Assembly: GCF_022865125.1 (NCBI RefSeq)
Contig: NZ_CP094828.1
Span: 2,535,219-2,599,218 of the forward strand
Source of the DNA: Acuticoccus sp. I52.16.1
Lineage (GTDB): Bacteria; Pseudomonadota; Alphaproteobacteria; Rhizobiales; Amorphaceae
DNA: 64,000 nt
Reading direction: 5' to 3'
The notes under the pieces are model-generated. The model was not told the DNA's origin and searched no databases. It saw nothing but the letters and a program-made list of their open reading frames with translations. Positions within the stretch are counted from its first letter, which is position 1, and each line of letters starts with the position of its first letter. Below, in pieces: positions 1-8,077 of this stretch. The position numbers and the translations under genes are program-made.

Positions 1-744
1 ATCCAGAAGGCCTCGCTTGAGAAAGTAGGCGACGGCGAAATAGAAGAACGGATACCACCACCGATCAAGATTGGCATACTTGAACCGCTGACGCTTCGTT
101 AGGTGTGCCGCAGAGCCAAGCCCCTGGTTGTGCAGCACTTCGTGGCGCCGTGCTTCCCACCGGGCATAGTCGATGTGGCGCGTAAAAAATCGGTCGAGGC
201 CTCGAAAATCGCGATGATCGATCCGCGCCGCAATCTCCCCGGTAGGGCCGTCCAGGACCGGGTGCTCGTGGATCTCCATGTCGAGTGTGCTCCAGCCATC
301 CTCCTCGATGCGCTCGAAAAGGCCGCGTCCGACGCGGATGAGCGCGAGCTTACGCTGGGGAACGCCATGCTTCAGTTCCCGCCCCATGAAATGGTTTGTG
401 TAATTTATCCAGTAACCAGCCCTGTCACTGCCAGGAAGGGTGCGGGCAAGTTCGTCGCAAAAGGTCTCAGGGATCTGCTCGTCGGCATCGAGGAACAGCA
501 CCCAAGGTGCCGCGAGCCTCTCGTTGATGAGAATGTGATTGCGCTTCTTCGGATAGCGCCCGTTCCAGGCGAAAGGGATGAGGCGTGCGCCCATGTGCTT
601 CGCAATCGCCGCTGTCTCGTCGGTGGAGCCTGAATCCACAACGACAACTTCGGCAAAGCGCGACAGACATCGAAGGCAACCTGGCAGGTTGCGCGCCTCG
701 TTTCTGGTGGGGATGACGACGCTGACTGGAAGGACAGCGTTCAT
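1..744 (-). CDS. WaaE/KdtX-like family 2 glycosyltransferase (3' end outside window)
   Basis: Open for 248 codons from ATG at 744 to the window edge with no stop, so the C terminus lies to the left. The N terminus shows a GT2 GT-A fold: SVVIPTRNEARNLPGCL at residues 8-24, VVVDSGSTDET near 35-45 and the metal-binding FLDADEQIP at about 88. A later GYWINYTNHFMGRELKHG stretch and the order of blocks match the WaaE/KdtX branch that adds a core sugar to LPS or an EPS primer. The C-terminal FFYFAVAYFLKRGLL is hydrophobic, typical of this family. The start overlaps the upstream acetyltransferase stop by 4 bases (ATGA), so the two are probably translationally coupled. Acceptor and donor sugars cannot be read from the sequence. 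Confidence 0.85.
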   Translation of the reverse strand, partial: MNAVLPVSVVIPTRNEARNLPGCLRCLSRFAEVVVVDSGSTDETAAIAKHMGARLIPFAWNGRYPKKRNHILINERLAAPWVLFLDADEQIPETFCDELARTLPGSDRAGYWINYTNHFMGRELKHGVPQRKLALIRVGRGLFERIEEDGWSTLDMEIHEHPVLDGPTGEIAARIDHRDFRGLDRFFTRHIDYARWEARRHEVLHNQGLGSAAHLTKRQRFKYANLDRWWYPFFYFAVAYFLKRGLLD

Positions 745-1322
745 GGTTCGACCGCCCGCATCACCCGCCGCCCCACAACGCGCGCCGGGTTACCAGCGGC
801 GATGGCCCCCGCCGGCACATCGCGCATCGCGACCGAGCGCGCGCCCAATACGGCCAGCTCGCCGACACTGACGTTCGGGCCCACGAAGGCATCGGCGCAG
901 ACCCATGCCCCGGCTCCGATGATGATCGGCGGCTTCAGAAGCGGCATCGCCGCATCGCGGAAATCATGTGTCCCGGCACAAAGGTGCGCCCCTTGAGAGA
1001 TCGTCGCATCGGCGCCGATGGTGATTGGTCCCAGCGCGTACAGGATGGCACGATCACCGATACCTGCCCGATCGCCGATCGACAAGTTCCAGGGAATCGC
1101 GATTTTCACTGTCGGATGAATTTGCACGTTGTGTCCAACCCGCGCGCCGAACGCCTGCAGGAGCGCCGTGCGTACTGCCCATAACGGCCGTGGCGTCAGG
1201 CGGAAGAGCGGCTGGGCAAGGGCCCACAGAATACGACCGGCAAGTTCCGACCGTGTCCACTTCGAGGCGCGGCGGTTGGCAGTGATGTCCAGCGATGGCG
1301 GAGCACCGTTTGTTCGCGTCAC
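741..1322 (-). CDS. WcaF-like hexapeptide-repeat acetyltransferase
   Basis: A 193-residue protein with left-handed beta-helix hexapeptide repeats from about residue 60 to 175 (for example VQIHPTVKI, IPWNLSIGD, ILYALGPITIG, ISQGAHLCAG). THDF at about residue 120 holds the family's catalytic histidine. The extended N-terminal helix with WTRSELAGRILWALAQPLFRL is typical of colanic-acid WcaF-type O-acetyltransferases. It probably transfers acetate from acetyl-CoA to a sugar of the polysaccharide made by this locus. It lies 7 bases after galE and overlaps the next gene by 4 bases. Confidence 0.85.
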   Translation of the reverse strand: MTRTNGAPPSLDITANRRASKWTRSELAGRILWALAQPLFRLTPRPLWAVRTALLQAFGARVGHNVQIHPTVKIAIPWNLSIGDRAGIGDRAILYALGPITIGADATISQGAHLCAGTHDFRDAAMPLLKPPIIIGAGAWVCADAFVGPNVSVGELAVLGARSVAMRDVPAGAIAAGNPARVVGRRVMRAVEP

Positions 1323-1329
1323 GCTCGCC

Positions 1330-2349
1330 TCAGATTCGCAGCGGACGGTTGCCGGGATCCAGCACCGAGGAAAGACGCATGTCGGTGCGGTTCTCCACCA
1401 TCCAGGCCCATGCCGTTTCGATCATGCGGTCAAGGCTCTCCCGCGGCTTCCAGTCGAGTTCGGCTGCGGCGAGATCGCCTGAAGCGGTCAGGGTTGGCGG
1501 ATCGCCGGGTCGGCGCACTATCACTCTGCAGGGCACGGTGCGTCCGGTGATGCGCTCGGCCGCCTCCACCATCTCGCGCACCGAAGTGCCCTGCCCGCTC
1601 GCAAGGTTCCAGGTGCGCACCCGCCCTGGTTCGATCGCCTTCAGCGCCTTCTCATGGGCGCGGGCAAGATCGCAAACATGCACATAATCGCGCACACAAG
1701 TGCCGTCGGGGGTATCCCAGTCGTCGCCGAGAACCGAGAGATGAGGGATCTGTCCAGCCGCCGCCTGCAGGACCAGCGGCAGAAGGTGGGTCTCGGGATC
1801 ATGCTCCTCGCCGATCTCCCCCTCCGGGTCCGATCCTGCGGCGTTGAAATAGCGCAGCACCGCCGCCCCTATTCCAAAGGCGGCGGTATGATCGGCAAGC
1901 ATGTCCTCCACCATCAGCTTGGTGCGACCGTAAGGATTGATGGGGTTTTGGGGCGTTGTCTCGCGGATCGGAATTTCCTGGGCTATCCCGTAGGTTGCGC
2001 AGGTGGAGGAAAAGACGATCTTCTCCACCCCGACCATGCGCATCGCTTCCAGGAGCGCCAGAGAGCCGGCGACGTTTGTGCGGTAGTAAAGGTCGGGGCG
2101 ATCGACCGATTCCCCGACATAGGCGAGCGCTGCAAAGTGCAGCACGGCCTCGATGCGTTCGGCACGCATGACCTCCACGAGACGCTCGGTATGGAACAGG
2201 TCACCGTGGTAGAAGGGGCCCCACTTCACGGCCCATCGGTGGCCGGTGCGCAGATTGTCATAGACGATCGGCTCGTGCCCTGCCGAAGCGAGAGCCTTGG
2301 CCGTGTGTGAGCCAACGAAGCCCGCTCCCCCAGTCACCAATACGCGCAT
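1330..2349 (-). CDS. galE: UDP-glucose 4-epimerase
   Basis: Extended SDR of about 339 residues. The start at 2349 gives the canonical N terminus MRVLVTGGAGFVGSHTAKAL with the NAD-binding GxxGxxG; an in-frame codon 26 residues further up adds a non-homologous tail and was rejected. Active-site SSTCATYG (near residue 120) and the YGRTK Y-x3-K pair follow, and the C-terminal half carries the UDP-sugar site (YFNAAGSDP, DYVHVCDLARAH). It interconverts UDP-glucose and UDP-galactose, supplying galactosyl donors to the surrounding glycosyltransferases. First gene of a minus-strand trio with the acetyltransferase and the WaaE-like gene. Confidence 0.93.
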   Translation of the reverse strand: MRVLVTGGAGFVGSHTAKALASAGHEPIVYDNLRTGHRWAVKWGPFYHGDLFHTERLVEVMRAERIEAVLHFAALAYVGESVDRPDLYYRTNVAGSLALLEAMRMVGVEKIVFSSTCATYGIAQEIPIRETTPQNPINPYGRTKLMVEDMLADHTAAFGIGAAVLRYFNAAGSDPEGEIGEEHDPETHLLPLVLQAAAGQIPHLSVLGDDWDTPDGTCVRDYVHVCDLARAHEKALKAIEPGRVRTWNLASGQGTSVREMVEAAERITGRTVPCRVIVRRPGDPPTLTASGDLAAAELDWKPRESLDRMIETAWAWMVENRTDMRLSSVLDPGNRPLRI

Positions 2350-2648
2350 CTCATCCCAACCCCTAATGGCCCGGCAGGAGCTTATAAAAGGCTTGCATGC
2401 ATTAGACCACCAACGCACGTCATCCATCAGGACAAGCAGCCATGCCCCCGCGGATCCTCCGCGCAGAGCTTATCGGTTCACAGTCCCGGGGACGCGCATT
2501 GCGGCCATGCGCCGGGCATTCCGGTGGCCTGCAACCTGAAGGCTACTTGAACACAGGAAACCGTACCATCACGAAACCGTCAGCCGGCAGAGACGAAGAT
2601 AGACTGAGCCGCCTACTGGTCGAGGGCCTTCAATTTCCATGGGCGGGG

Positions 2649-2681
2649 GACGTCCGCGACGGCTGCCGGGTCGCGGACGTC
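2649..2681 (-). terminator. Perfect 12-bp inverted repeat downstream of sulfotransferase gene
   Basis: GACGTCCGCGAC at 2649-2660 is exactly complementary to GTCGCGGACGTC at 2670-2681, with a 9-base loop. It lies 24 bases past the stop of the minus-strand sulfotransferase gene, so it probably ends that transcript, although no T-run follows on that strand. The rest of the 355-base gap (2350-2704) between galE and the sulfotransferase gene shows no convincing gene; it should contain the galE promoter, which I could not place. Confidence 0.45.
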
Positions 2682-2704
2682 GACAGCCGCACTTTAAATT
2701 CACT

Positions 2705-3598
2705 CTACATGCAGTCAGTTCTATTGGCTGCAGCAATCATTGCGTAATCCTCCGAATAAACTTGCTCTATAGCCTTTAGGATTTCCGCATTCATCAACGA
2801 TTCACGGGACGGAACAGATCTGCTTTCCTTCCAGCGTCGGCGGAGGATTTCAGAGGGCATCAGCTCCGCACCGTCTTCGACAAACTCTTGCGCAGATGTA
2901 GAATTTATCTTTTCTCTAAAGAATTTCTCGGCAACTTCTGCGGGAAATAATCGATAAGACGCCTCAGTAAGGTCAGCCAAATCCACTGCCGTATTGTAAA
3001 AAATCGGAGCAAGATGTCTGACCTGGGGCTTCACATGAGGATCTATGTATTTCCCTCTCCACTTGTTAAACGCAGCATAACCTTGTATATAACTAAACAC
3101 AAAATCATTAAATGATAATTTCTCGGGGTTATTGCCTATTGATTTATGAACTGATTCCCATATATCAGAATTCCATTCTCTTATAATAAACTTATTCTTA
3201 AAAAGGGAGATCACCCTTTCAACAGGATTTCTGTAAACAAAAATTGAACAGCTTACAGTTTTTGTGTCATTAAAATTTTTCAGCAAGTGGTATTCCCTCA
3301 AAAAATCTATCTCCTTACCAGCCTCTAACCGAGATTTATGCTCTGATGTCTGGGCAATCATATGCTTAAATGATGAGCACCCATTTTTCCTGATGTATGT
3401 ATACAAATATCGCACCCCTCCAATCTCGAACCAGAAGTGGGGCCCCCCTCCGAGGGGAATGCTACGCTGACGGATCACATCCCTTATGTTCTTCCTCGAA
3501 AGAAAAGACGCAATATCATTTATTTTCGGACGGTTGTCTAACCCTATCCCAAGCTTCAGGGACGGAGTTTCATCTTTTTGAAAAGTCACGCCTCGCAT
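2705..3598 (-). CDS. Sulfotransferase family 2-like protein (carbohydrate sulfotransferase)
   Basis: About 297 residues. The N-terminal third has YLYTYIRKNGCSSFKHMI, the PAPS 5'-phosphosulfate-binding loop of the Sulfotransfer_2/chondroitin-sulfotransferase type. SIFVYRNPVERVISLFKNK about 75 residues on is the 3'-phosphate-binding block (RxPxxRxxS). It should move sulfate from PAPS to a sugar hydroxyl. The start at 3598 has a purine-rich AAGTGGGA just upstream and overlaps the GT4 gene by 13 bases. The gene is strikingly AT-rich (long A/T runs, many AAA/TTT/ATA codons) against its GC-rich neighbours, a sign of recent acquisition. A 5' stretch of about 40 codons before the fold is unassigned, so a later start is possible. 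Confidence 0.8.
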   Translation of the reverse strand: MRGVTFQKDETPSLKLGIGLDNRPKINDIASFLSRKNIRDVIRQRSIPLGGGPHFWFEIGGVRYLYTYIRKNGCSSFKHMIAQTSEHKSRLEAGKEIDFLREYHLLKNFNDTKTVSCSIFVYRNPVERVISLFKNKFIIREWNSDIWESVHKSIGNNPEKLSFNDFVFSYIQGYAAFNKWRGKYIDPHVKPQVRHLAPIFYNTAVDLADLTEASYRLFPAEVAEKFFREKINSTSAQEFVEDGAELMPSEILRRRWKESRSVPSRESLMNAEILKAIEQVYSEDYAMIAAANRTDCM

Positions 3599-4698
3599 TC
3601 CCACTTCGGATTGGTTCCGAGAATCTCCACCCAGCGCCGCACCCACACCTCAGCCGAGTAAGCGGCGGCGAAGTTCCGCGATGCAACGCCGAACTCGGGC
3701 AGCCGCGCGTAAGTCGCGTCGATTGCGAGCAAGGCGCGGGCCAGGGCCTCGGCATCCCCCGTTGCCACGATGAAGCCATTGACGTGGTCGCGCACATTCT
3801 CCACCGCACTTCCGCAGGCCGAGGCTGCCACCACAGGAAGTCCCGCCGCGCATGCCTCAACCAGCGCCAGTGGCCACGGGTCGAAGCGGCTCGCCATCAC
3901 GAAGCATCCCGCCGCAGCGAGTTCATCACGCATCTCCGAAGGCTGGCGGAAGCCGTGATCTGAGATGCCTTCCACCCCTTCGAGCAATTGGACGAGCTCG
4001 CCCTGTCCGCAGGTGACGAGTTCGAACGGCTCGGCCGCACCGGCACGGTAGAGCCGATAAGCCTCGACCAGAACGTCGAGGGCCTTCTCCTCGGCGTAGC
4101 GCCCAGCAAACAGGAAACGGCGCGGCCAGGGACCTTCGCTGCGCCGTTCGGCCACTCTCCCCAGTTCTTCGCAGTCCACCCCGTAGAGACCACGCGCGAT
4201 CCGCGCCTCCGGCACCCCGAGCCGCACGGCATACTGGAAAGATCGCTCGCCGGTGACCACCACCCGGTCCATTCGCCTCAGATAACGCTGCAGCGCGAAC
4301 CGGGCGAGACGCTGTCGCAAGTCGCCGCGCCAGGGCGTGTCCATCGTCATGATGAAGCGCATCCTGGCGAATTCGGCCCGCTCGGCGAGCGCCTTGTAGG
4401 TCGGGTTCATCCAACCCGGCACCACAATCACATTTGGCCGGTGAGCCGCTACGAGGGTGGCGATCTGCCCGATATTCTCGTGCTCGCCCGGCTCAAGAGC
4501 GTGCCAGTCGATGCCTGCCATCGTCTCGTGGGCAAAGCTGGTCGCATTCGATGAGCCGTAAGCGAGGACCTTCACCGCCACATCGGATCGCGCCGACAGG
4601 GCGCGCCAGCATGCGGCCATGTATCCGGAGATGTCGCTCCAGCAAAACACGACACGGAGCGGCTCGGCAGCAGTGCCGCTCTTCTCCCGCTCAGTCAT
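3586..4698 (-). CDS. Family 4 (GT-B) glycosyltransferase
   Basis: About 370 residues. The start at 4698 (MTEREKSG) is chosen because GGAAAG lies 7 bases upstream. The C-terminal Rossmann domain carries RRFLFAGRYAEEKALDVLVEA (about residue 190), and the donor-site block runs ASRFDPWPLALVEACAAGLPVVA. The usual E-x7-E first acidic residue is replaced (DPWPLALVE), a variant seen in some GT4 proteins. It probably adds one sugar from a nucleotide donor on the cytoplasmic face of the inner membrane. First gene of the left minus-strand block, divergent from the operon starting at 4912; the 213 bases between should hold both promoters. Confidence 0.82.
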   Translation of the reverse strand: MTEREKSGTAAEPLRVVFCWSDISGYMAACWRALSARSDVAVKVLAYGSSNATSFAHETMAGIDWHALEPGEHENIGQIATLVAAHRPNVIVVPGWMNPTYKALAERAEFARMRFIMTMDTPWRGDLRQRLARFALQRYLRRMDRVVVTGERSFQYAVRLGVPEARIARGLYGVDCEELGRVAERRSEGPWPRRFLFAGRYAEEKALDVLVEAYRLYRAGAAEPFELVTCGQGELVQLLEGVEGISDHGFRQPSEMRDELAAAGCFVMASRFDPWPLALVEACAAGLPVVAASACGSAVENVRDHVNGFIVATGDAEALARALLAIDATYARLPEFGVASRNFAAAYSAEVWVRRWVEILGTNPKWECEA

Positions 4699-4911
4699 TG
4701 ATGGCCTTTCCTTCGCTTCGCCCGAAGCTACTCCTATTGCCTGCACCCCGCGGCGACAAGCGCTACCAGCACCGGCTCCGGGACCGGCGGGCGAGAACGA
4801 AGATGGGTATCGTGGCCGGGACGCCCGCCGGGACCTCCCCCGTTGCCTTCAGGACGGGACCGTGAGAGGGAGGATCAAGGGGACTTGGAGCCGGCCGGGA
4901 CCGGGGCATGG

Positions 4912-5820
4912 ATGAGCGCTGGAATCGTCTTTTCCGCCAACGACGCGGTACTCTCCTGGACGCTACCTTTTCTGACGAGCCTCAGGGCCCACAATCCCGA
5001 TATTCCCCTTGCCCTCATTCCGTTCGACGCCGATTGCGAGGGCGTCTTGGACCTTGCCGGACGATTCGGGTTTACTGTCTTCGAGGACGAGAGCTTCGGA
5101 CGCCTCGAGGCGATCGGCGCGCGCCTGGAACTTGGTCATTCCTCCTATGGCCCGCACTGGTTTCGCCGCTACGCCGCCTTCTGGGGGCCGTTCGAGCGGT
5201 TCGCCTATCTAGACGCGCGCCAAGTGATACTTGGCGATCTGACCGCCTTCGTGGAAGCGACCGCTACCTTCGGCATCGATCTTGCCTATTACGACACCGA
5301 ACTCGACCAGGTCTACGCGCCCGGGCCAATGCGCACCCGTTTCCTGCGCGAGGGCGGCGCACGGGGCTTCAATTCCGGCCGCTGGGCCTCGCGCCGGGGC
5401 CTTTTCACGGTCGATGACTTCGAGACTCTGGTGGAGGCACAGATGACCGTGCGATCCGAACTCAATCCGCGCAATACGGACCAGGCGTTCATCAACCATG
5501 CCTGCGACGCCCACGGGGTAAGAATGGTGAAGATCTCTGACCTCCTGGGCGACACGGTCTCCTCAGGCTGGGCCCGCCAAAAAGGGCGCCCCTACCGCGA
5601 CGAAGAGGGAGTGTGGCGACTGTGGGACCACGGCGGCAACGACCACAGGAAGCGTCTTCTCCTAATGCACTGGGCCGGCTACCAGGCAGGCGACCTTCTG
5701 CCAAACGGCCGGCTGCTCAGACATTTCGGCGGCCGCCTGCCCGTGCGCTGGAGCCGCCTCGCACGCAACTGCCTTGCTACGAACCGCACGATGCGCCGCC
5801 TGGCAGGACGACCGGAATGA
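4912..5820 (+). CDS. GT-A fold sugar transferase resembling family 8
   Basis: 302 residues starting at ATG 4912 (MSAGIVFSAND). The opening strand SAGIVFSAND, the middle RFAYLDARQVILGDL (a D-x-x motif as in nucleotide-sugar metal sites, here DAR) and RGFNSGRWASRRGLF, the equivalent of the GT8 FN-x-G block, indicate a GT8/nucleotide-diphospho-sugar transferase fold. NTDQAFINHACD and the C-terminal HWAG (near residue 258) also follow that plan. It heads the plus-strand operon and overlaps the pyruvyl transferase gene by 4 bases. The exact family is uncertain; the sugar it moves cannot be told. Confidence 0.62.
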   Translation: MSAGIVFSANDAVLSWTLPFLTSLRAHNPDIPLALIPFDADCEGVLDLAGRFGFTVFEDESFGRLEAIGARLELGHSSYGPHWFRRYAAFWGPFERFAYLDARQVILGDLTAFVEATATFGIDLAYYDTELDQVYAPGPMRTRFLREGGARGFNSGRWASRRGLFTVDDFETLVEAQMTVRSELNPRNTDQAFINHACDAHGVRMVKISDLLGDTVSSGWARQKGRPYRDEEGVWRLWDHGGNDHRKRLLLMHWAGYQAGDLLPNGRLLRHFGGRLPVRWSRLARNCLATNRTMRRLAGRPE

Positions 5821-6950
5821 GAAGCCTGAGGACGGCCTCGCGACCGGCCTATGCCCGCTATGCCGCCTCGAGCTTTTTTGCCCGCAGCCTTCACCTCGTG
5901 CGCAGCCGCCAACCGCATGGGGCCGACATCATCCTATTGGGCGGCTATCATGGCGAAAACAGCGGCGACTGGGCCATGGGCGAGGCCTTGATGGCACAAG
6001 CTCGGCGAAGCGGCCTCCCGGCGCGGCGGCTTGCCATGCGCGACGCCCCGCGCCTTGCCGAATCGACACGCTCCATCATCATCGGCGGTGGCGCCGTCGC
6101 AACCGCCGATGCGCTTCTCCCCGTCGCCGAGGCATGGTCGAAGCACCGCTTTAATGTGACCTTCGTCGGTACGGATTTCGCGTCCAATCTCCACGAGTTC
6201 GATCCGATGATCCGCGAGATGTGCCGCGCCGCCACCTCGATCGGTCTGCGCCACGCCGGTCAGCACGACCGCGTTCTTGAGTGGACCGGCAATAAAAACA
6301 CCTATGTCCATTCCGACATCGCCTTCGCGCTGTCCCTTCGGGAGACAAGGCCGCGCGATGCGCAGTGTGTGGCGATCAACGTTCTGCCGGTCTTTCATAT
6401 CCTGGAGGGACGCAGCTTCCGTCCTGGCAGCCCGCTTGAGGCACTCTATCGTAGACAAGGCTCACCTCTTGTAGACAGGATCGTCGCCGTGGCGAATGCC
6501 TATGTCGGCTTCGTAGCGGAGCTCTCGCACTCGATGCTGAAGCAAGGGAGGCAGGTGATGCACCTGCCGTTTGCACCTGAAGACGATTTATTCGCCCGCG
6601 CGATCCTGCCCAAGGGCGTTCGGTTCCGCTCATTTACCACGGACCTTTCCTCCCACGAGAAGATCATAGCAGGCTCGACCTTCCTGCTGCCGACGCGCTT
6701 CCATGCTCTCATCGCAGGAATGCGTACCCGAACGCCTTTCATCCCCCTCGCTTACGCAGGAAAGGCGCAAGCACTTCTTTCCGAATTCGGCATCCCATCG
6801 GAACTGGTCGTCGACCGCGACGTCCTCACTGCCGGACAGCCAGGTACCGGAACCGTGGAGATCTCAGCCCAAGCCCTCGAGGGGGCGCGTCAGTCAGCGA
6901 TCGAAGCCGTAGCCCGCGCTATTGCCGAGGCCGAGCCCGCTCACCGATGA
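5817..6950 (+). CDS. Polysaccharide pyruvyl transferase family protein
   Basis: 377 residues from ATG 5817, which overlaps the preceding stop (ATGA). The N-terminal signature IILLGGYHGENSGDWAMGEAL (residues about 40-60) is the family's G-Y-x-G-x-N-x-GD loop. Near residue 290 PTRFHALIAGMRTRTPFIPL is the second hallmark (R-x-H-x-x-I with a proline-rich tail). Members transfer pyruvate from PEP to make 4,6- or 3,4-ketals on sugars, adding negative charge to exopolysaccharides, although some are CsaB-like cell-wall enzymes. Its place between glycosyltransferase genes supports a modification of the repeat unit. Confidence 0.85.
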   Translation: MRSLRTASRPAYARYAASSFFARSLHLVRSRQPHGADIILLGGYHGENSGDWAMGEALMAQARRSGLPARRLAMRDAPRLAESTRSIIIGGGAVATADALLPVAEAWSKHRFNVTFVGTDFASNLHEFDPMIREMCRAATSIGLRHAGQHDRVLEWTGNKNTYVHSDIAFALSLRETRPRDAQCVAINVLPVFHILEGRSFRPGSPLEALYRRQGSPLVDRIVAVANAYVGFVAELSHSMLKQGRQVMHLPFAPEDDLFARAILPKGVRFRSFTTDLSSHEKIIAGSTFLLPTRFHALIAGMRTRTPFIPLAYAGKAQALLSEFGIPSELVVDRDVLTAGQPGTGTVEISAQALEGARQSAIEAVARAIAEAEPAHR

Positions 6951-8068
6951 GGCTCGCCGCATTCGTCGATACCCGGCGCACGCTCCTGCCCTGCACCGGG
7001 GTAGGGCGGCACACCAATGGCGTTCTCCTTGCCCTTGCCGCACTGGGCAAAGACCATCTGACCCTCCTGACGGGGGCAGACCAGACGGAGTCGGATGGCC
7101 GCCTTCCTCAGAACGCTCCGTTGAGGGCGCTGCCTGCCGTCTGTGCGATGCGCTCGGCGCGGCGGACGGAGCAATGGGCCAAGGTGAGCGGACTTCCTCT
7201 CCTCGACCATGCGCTCCCCGCCGGGACCGATTGGATCTACTCCCCCCATGACATTCTCATTGCTTCGCGCAAGGCGCCCGTGGCGATCACCTTTCATGAT
7301 GCACGCTTGTTCGAGCCTGACCTTTCCGCGCGAGGCGCCAAGGCGCACGCTCGCGACGCCTTCATGCGTTCCTGGATGCGCCGGGCCGCGGACAAGGCCC
7401 GCATCATCTTCACCGTCTCGGATTTCTCCAAGGCCCGCCTCGTCGCGCTGATGGGGCTCGATCCCGACAAGGTGGTGGCCGTCGGTAACGGGCTCGAGCC
7501 CCATGTCATTGCCCGTGCCGCCGCCCCTGCCGCCAGGCAAGCCGACACGGTGATCGTCCTCGGCGGGTTGCGGCGGCTGAAGGGTGGAGACGTGACGCTC
7601 GCCGTTGCAGAGCGCCTCCTCGCCGATGGGGCTGCAACCCATATCGTGTCGATCGGCGGCCCCGACGACCCGGAGCTTGCGGCCCGCGCCGCCGGCCTCC
7701 CCAACCTGACGCGCGCCGGCTTCCTGTCCGATTCCGACCTAGTGGAGGCGATGGCGGGAGCAGTAGCCCTTCTCTTCCCCTCCCGCTACGAAGGGTTCGG
7801 AATGCCCCCCATCGAGGCAATGGCGCTCGGCATCCCGGTGATCGCCGCTGACCGCGCCTCACTGCCCCAGATTGTGGAAGGCGCCGCCATCCTCATAGAT
7901 CCCGATTCGAAGAACGCCGCCGAACAGGCGGTCGCGGCCCTCCACCGATTGCGCTATGACGAAACCTGGCGCGCGGATCTCGTTGCTCGCGGATATCGGG
8001 TCGCCCGCCAGCACACCTGGGAGTGCGTGGCAGAGCGCGTGCGCACCGCGCTCCTCGCCGCATCGTGA
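6947..8068 (+). CDS. Family 4 glycosyltransferase
   Basis: 373 residues with the start codon overlapping the upstream stop by 4 bases. N-terminal domain features a G-rich acceptor loop (TGVGRHTNGVLLALAALG) and AITFHDARLFEP. In the C-terminal domain DTVIVLGGLRRLKGGDVTLA opens the donor domain, and PSRYEGFGMPPIEAMALGIP (about residues 285-305) is the E-x7-E nucleotide-sugar signature with both glutamates present. It is a retaining GT-B enzyme, probably cytoplasmic and membrane-associated, adding a sugar to the lipid-linked unit. Confidence 0.9.
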   Translation: MRLAAFVDTRRTLLPCTGVGRHTNGVLLALAALGKDHLTLLTGADQTESDGRLPQNAPLRALPAVCAMRSARRTEQWAKVSGLPLLDHALPAGTDWIYSPHDILIASRKAPVAITFHDARLFEPDLSARGAKAHARDAFMRSWMRRAADKARIIFTVSDFSKARLVALMGLDPDKVVAVGNGLEPHVIARAAAPAARQADTVIVLGGLRRLKGGDVTLAVAERLLADGAATHIVSIGGPDDPELAARAAGLPNLTRAGFLSDSDLVEAMAGAVALLFPSRYEGFGMPPIEAMALGIPVIAADRASLPQIVEGAAILIDPDSKNAAEQAVAALHRLRYDETWRADLVARGYRVARQHTWECVAERVRTALLAAS

Positions 8069-8077
8069 GAACAGCCC

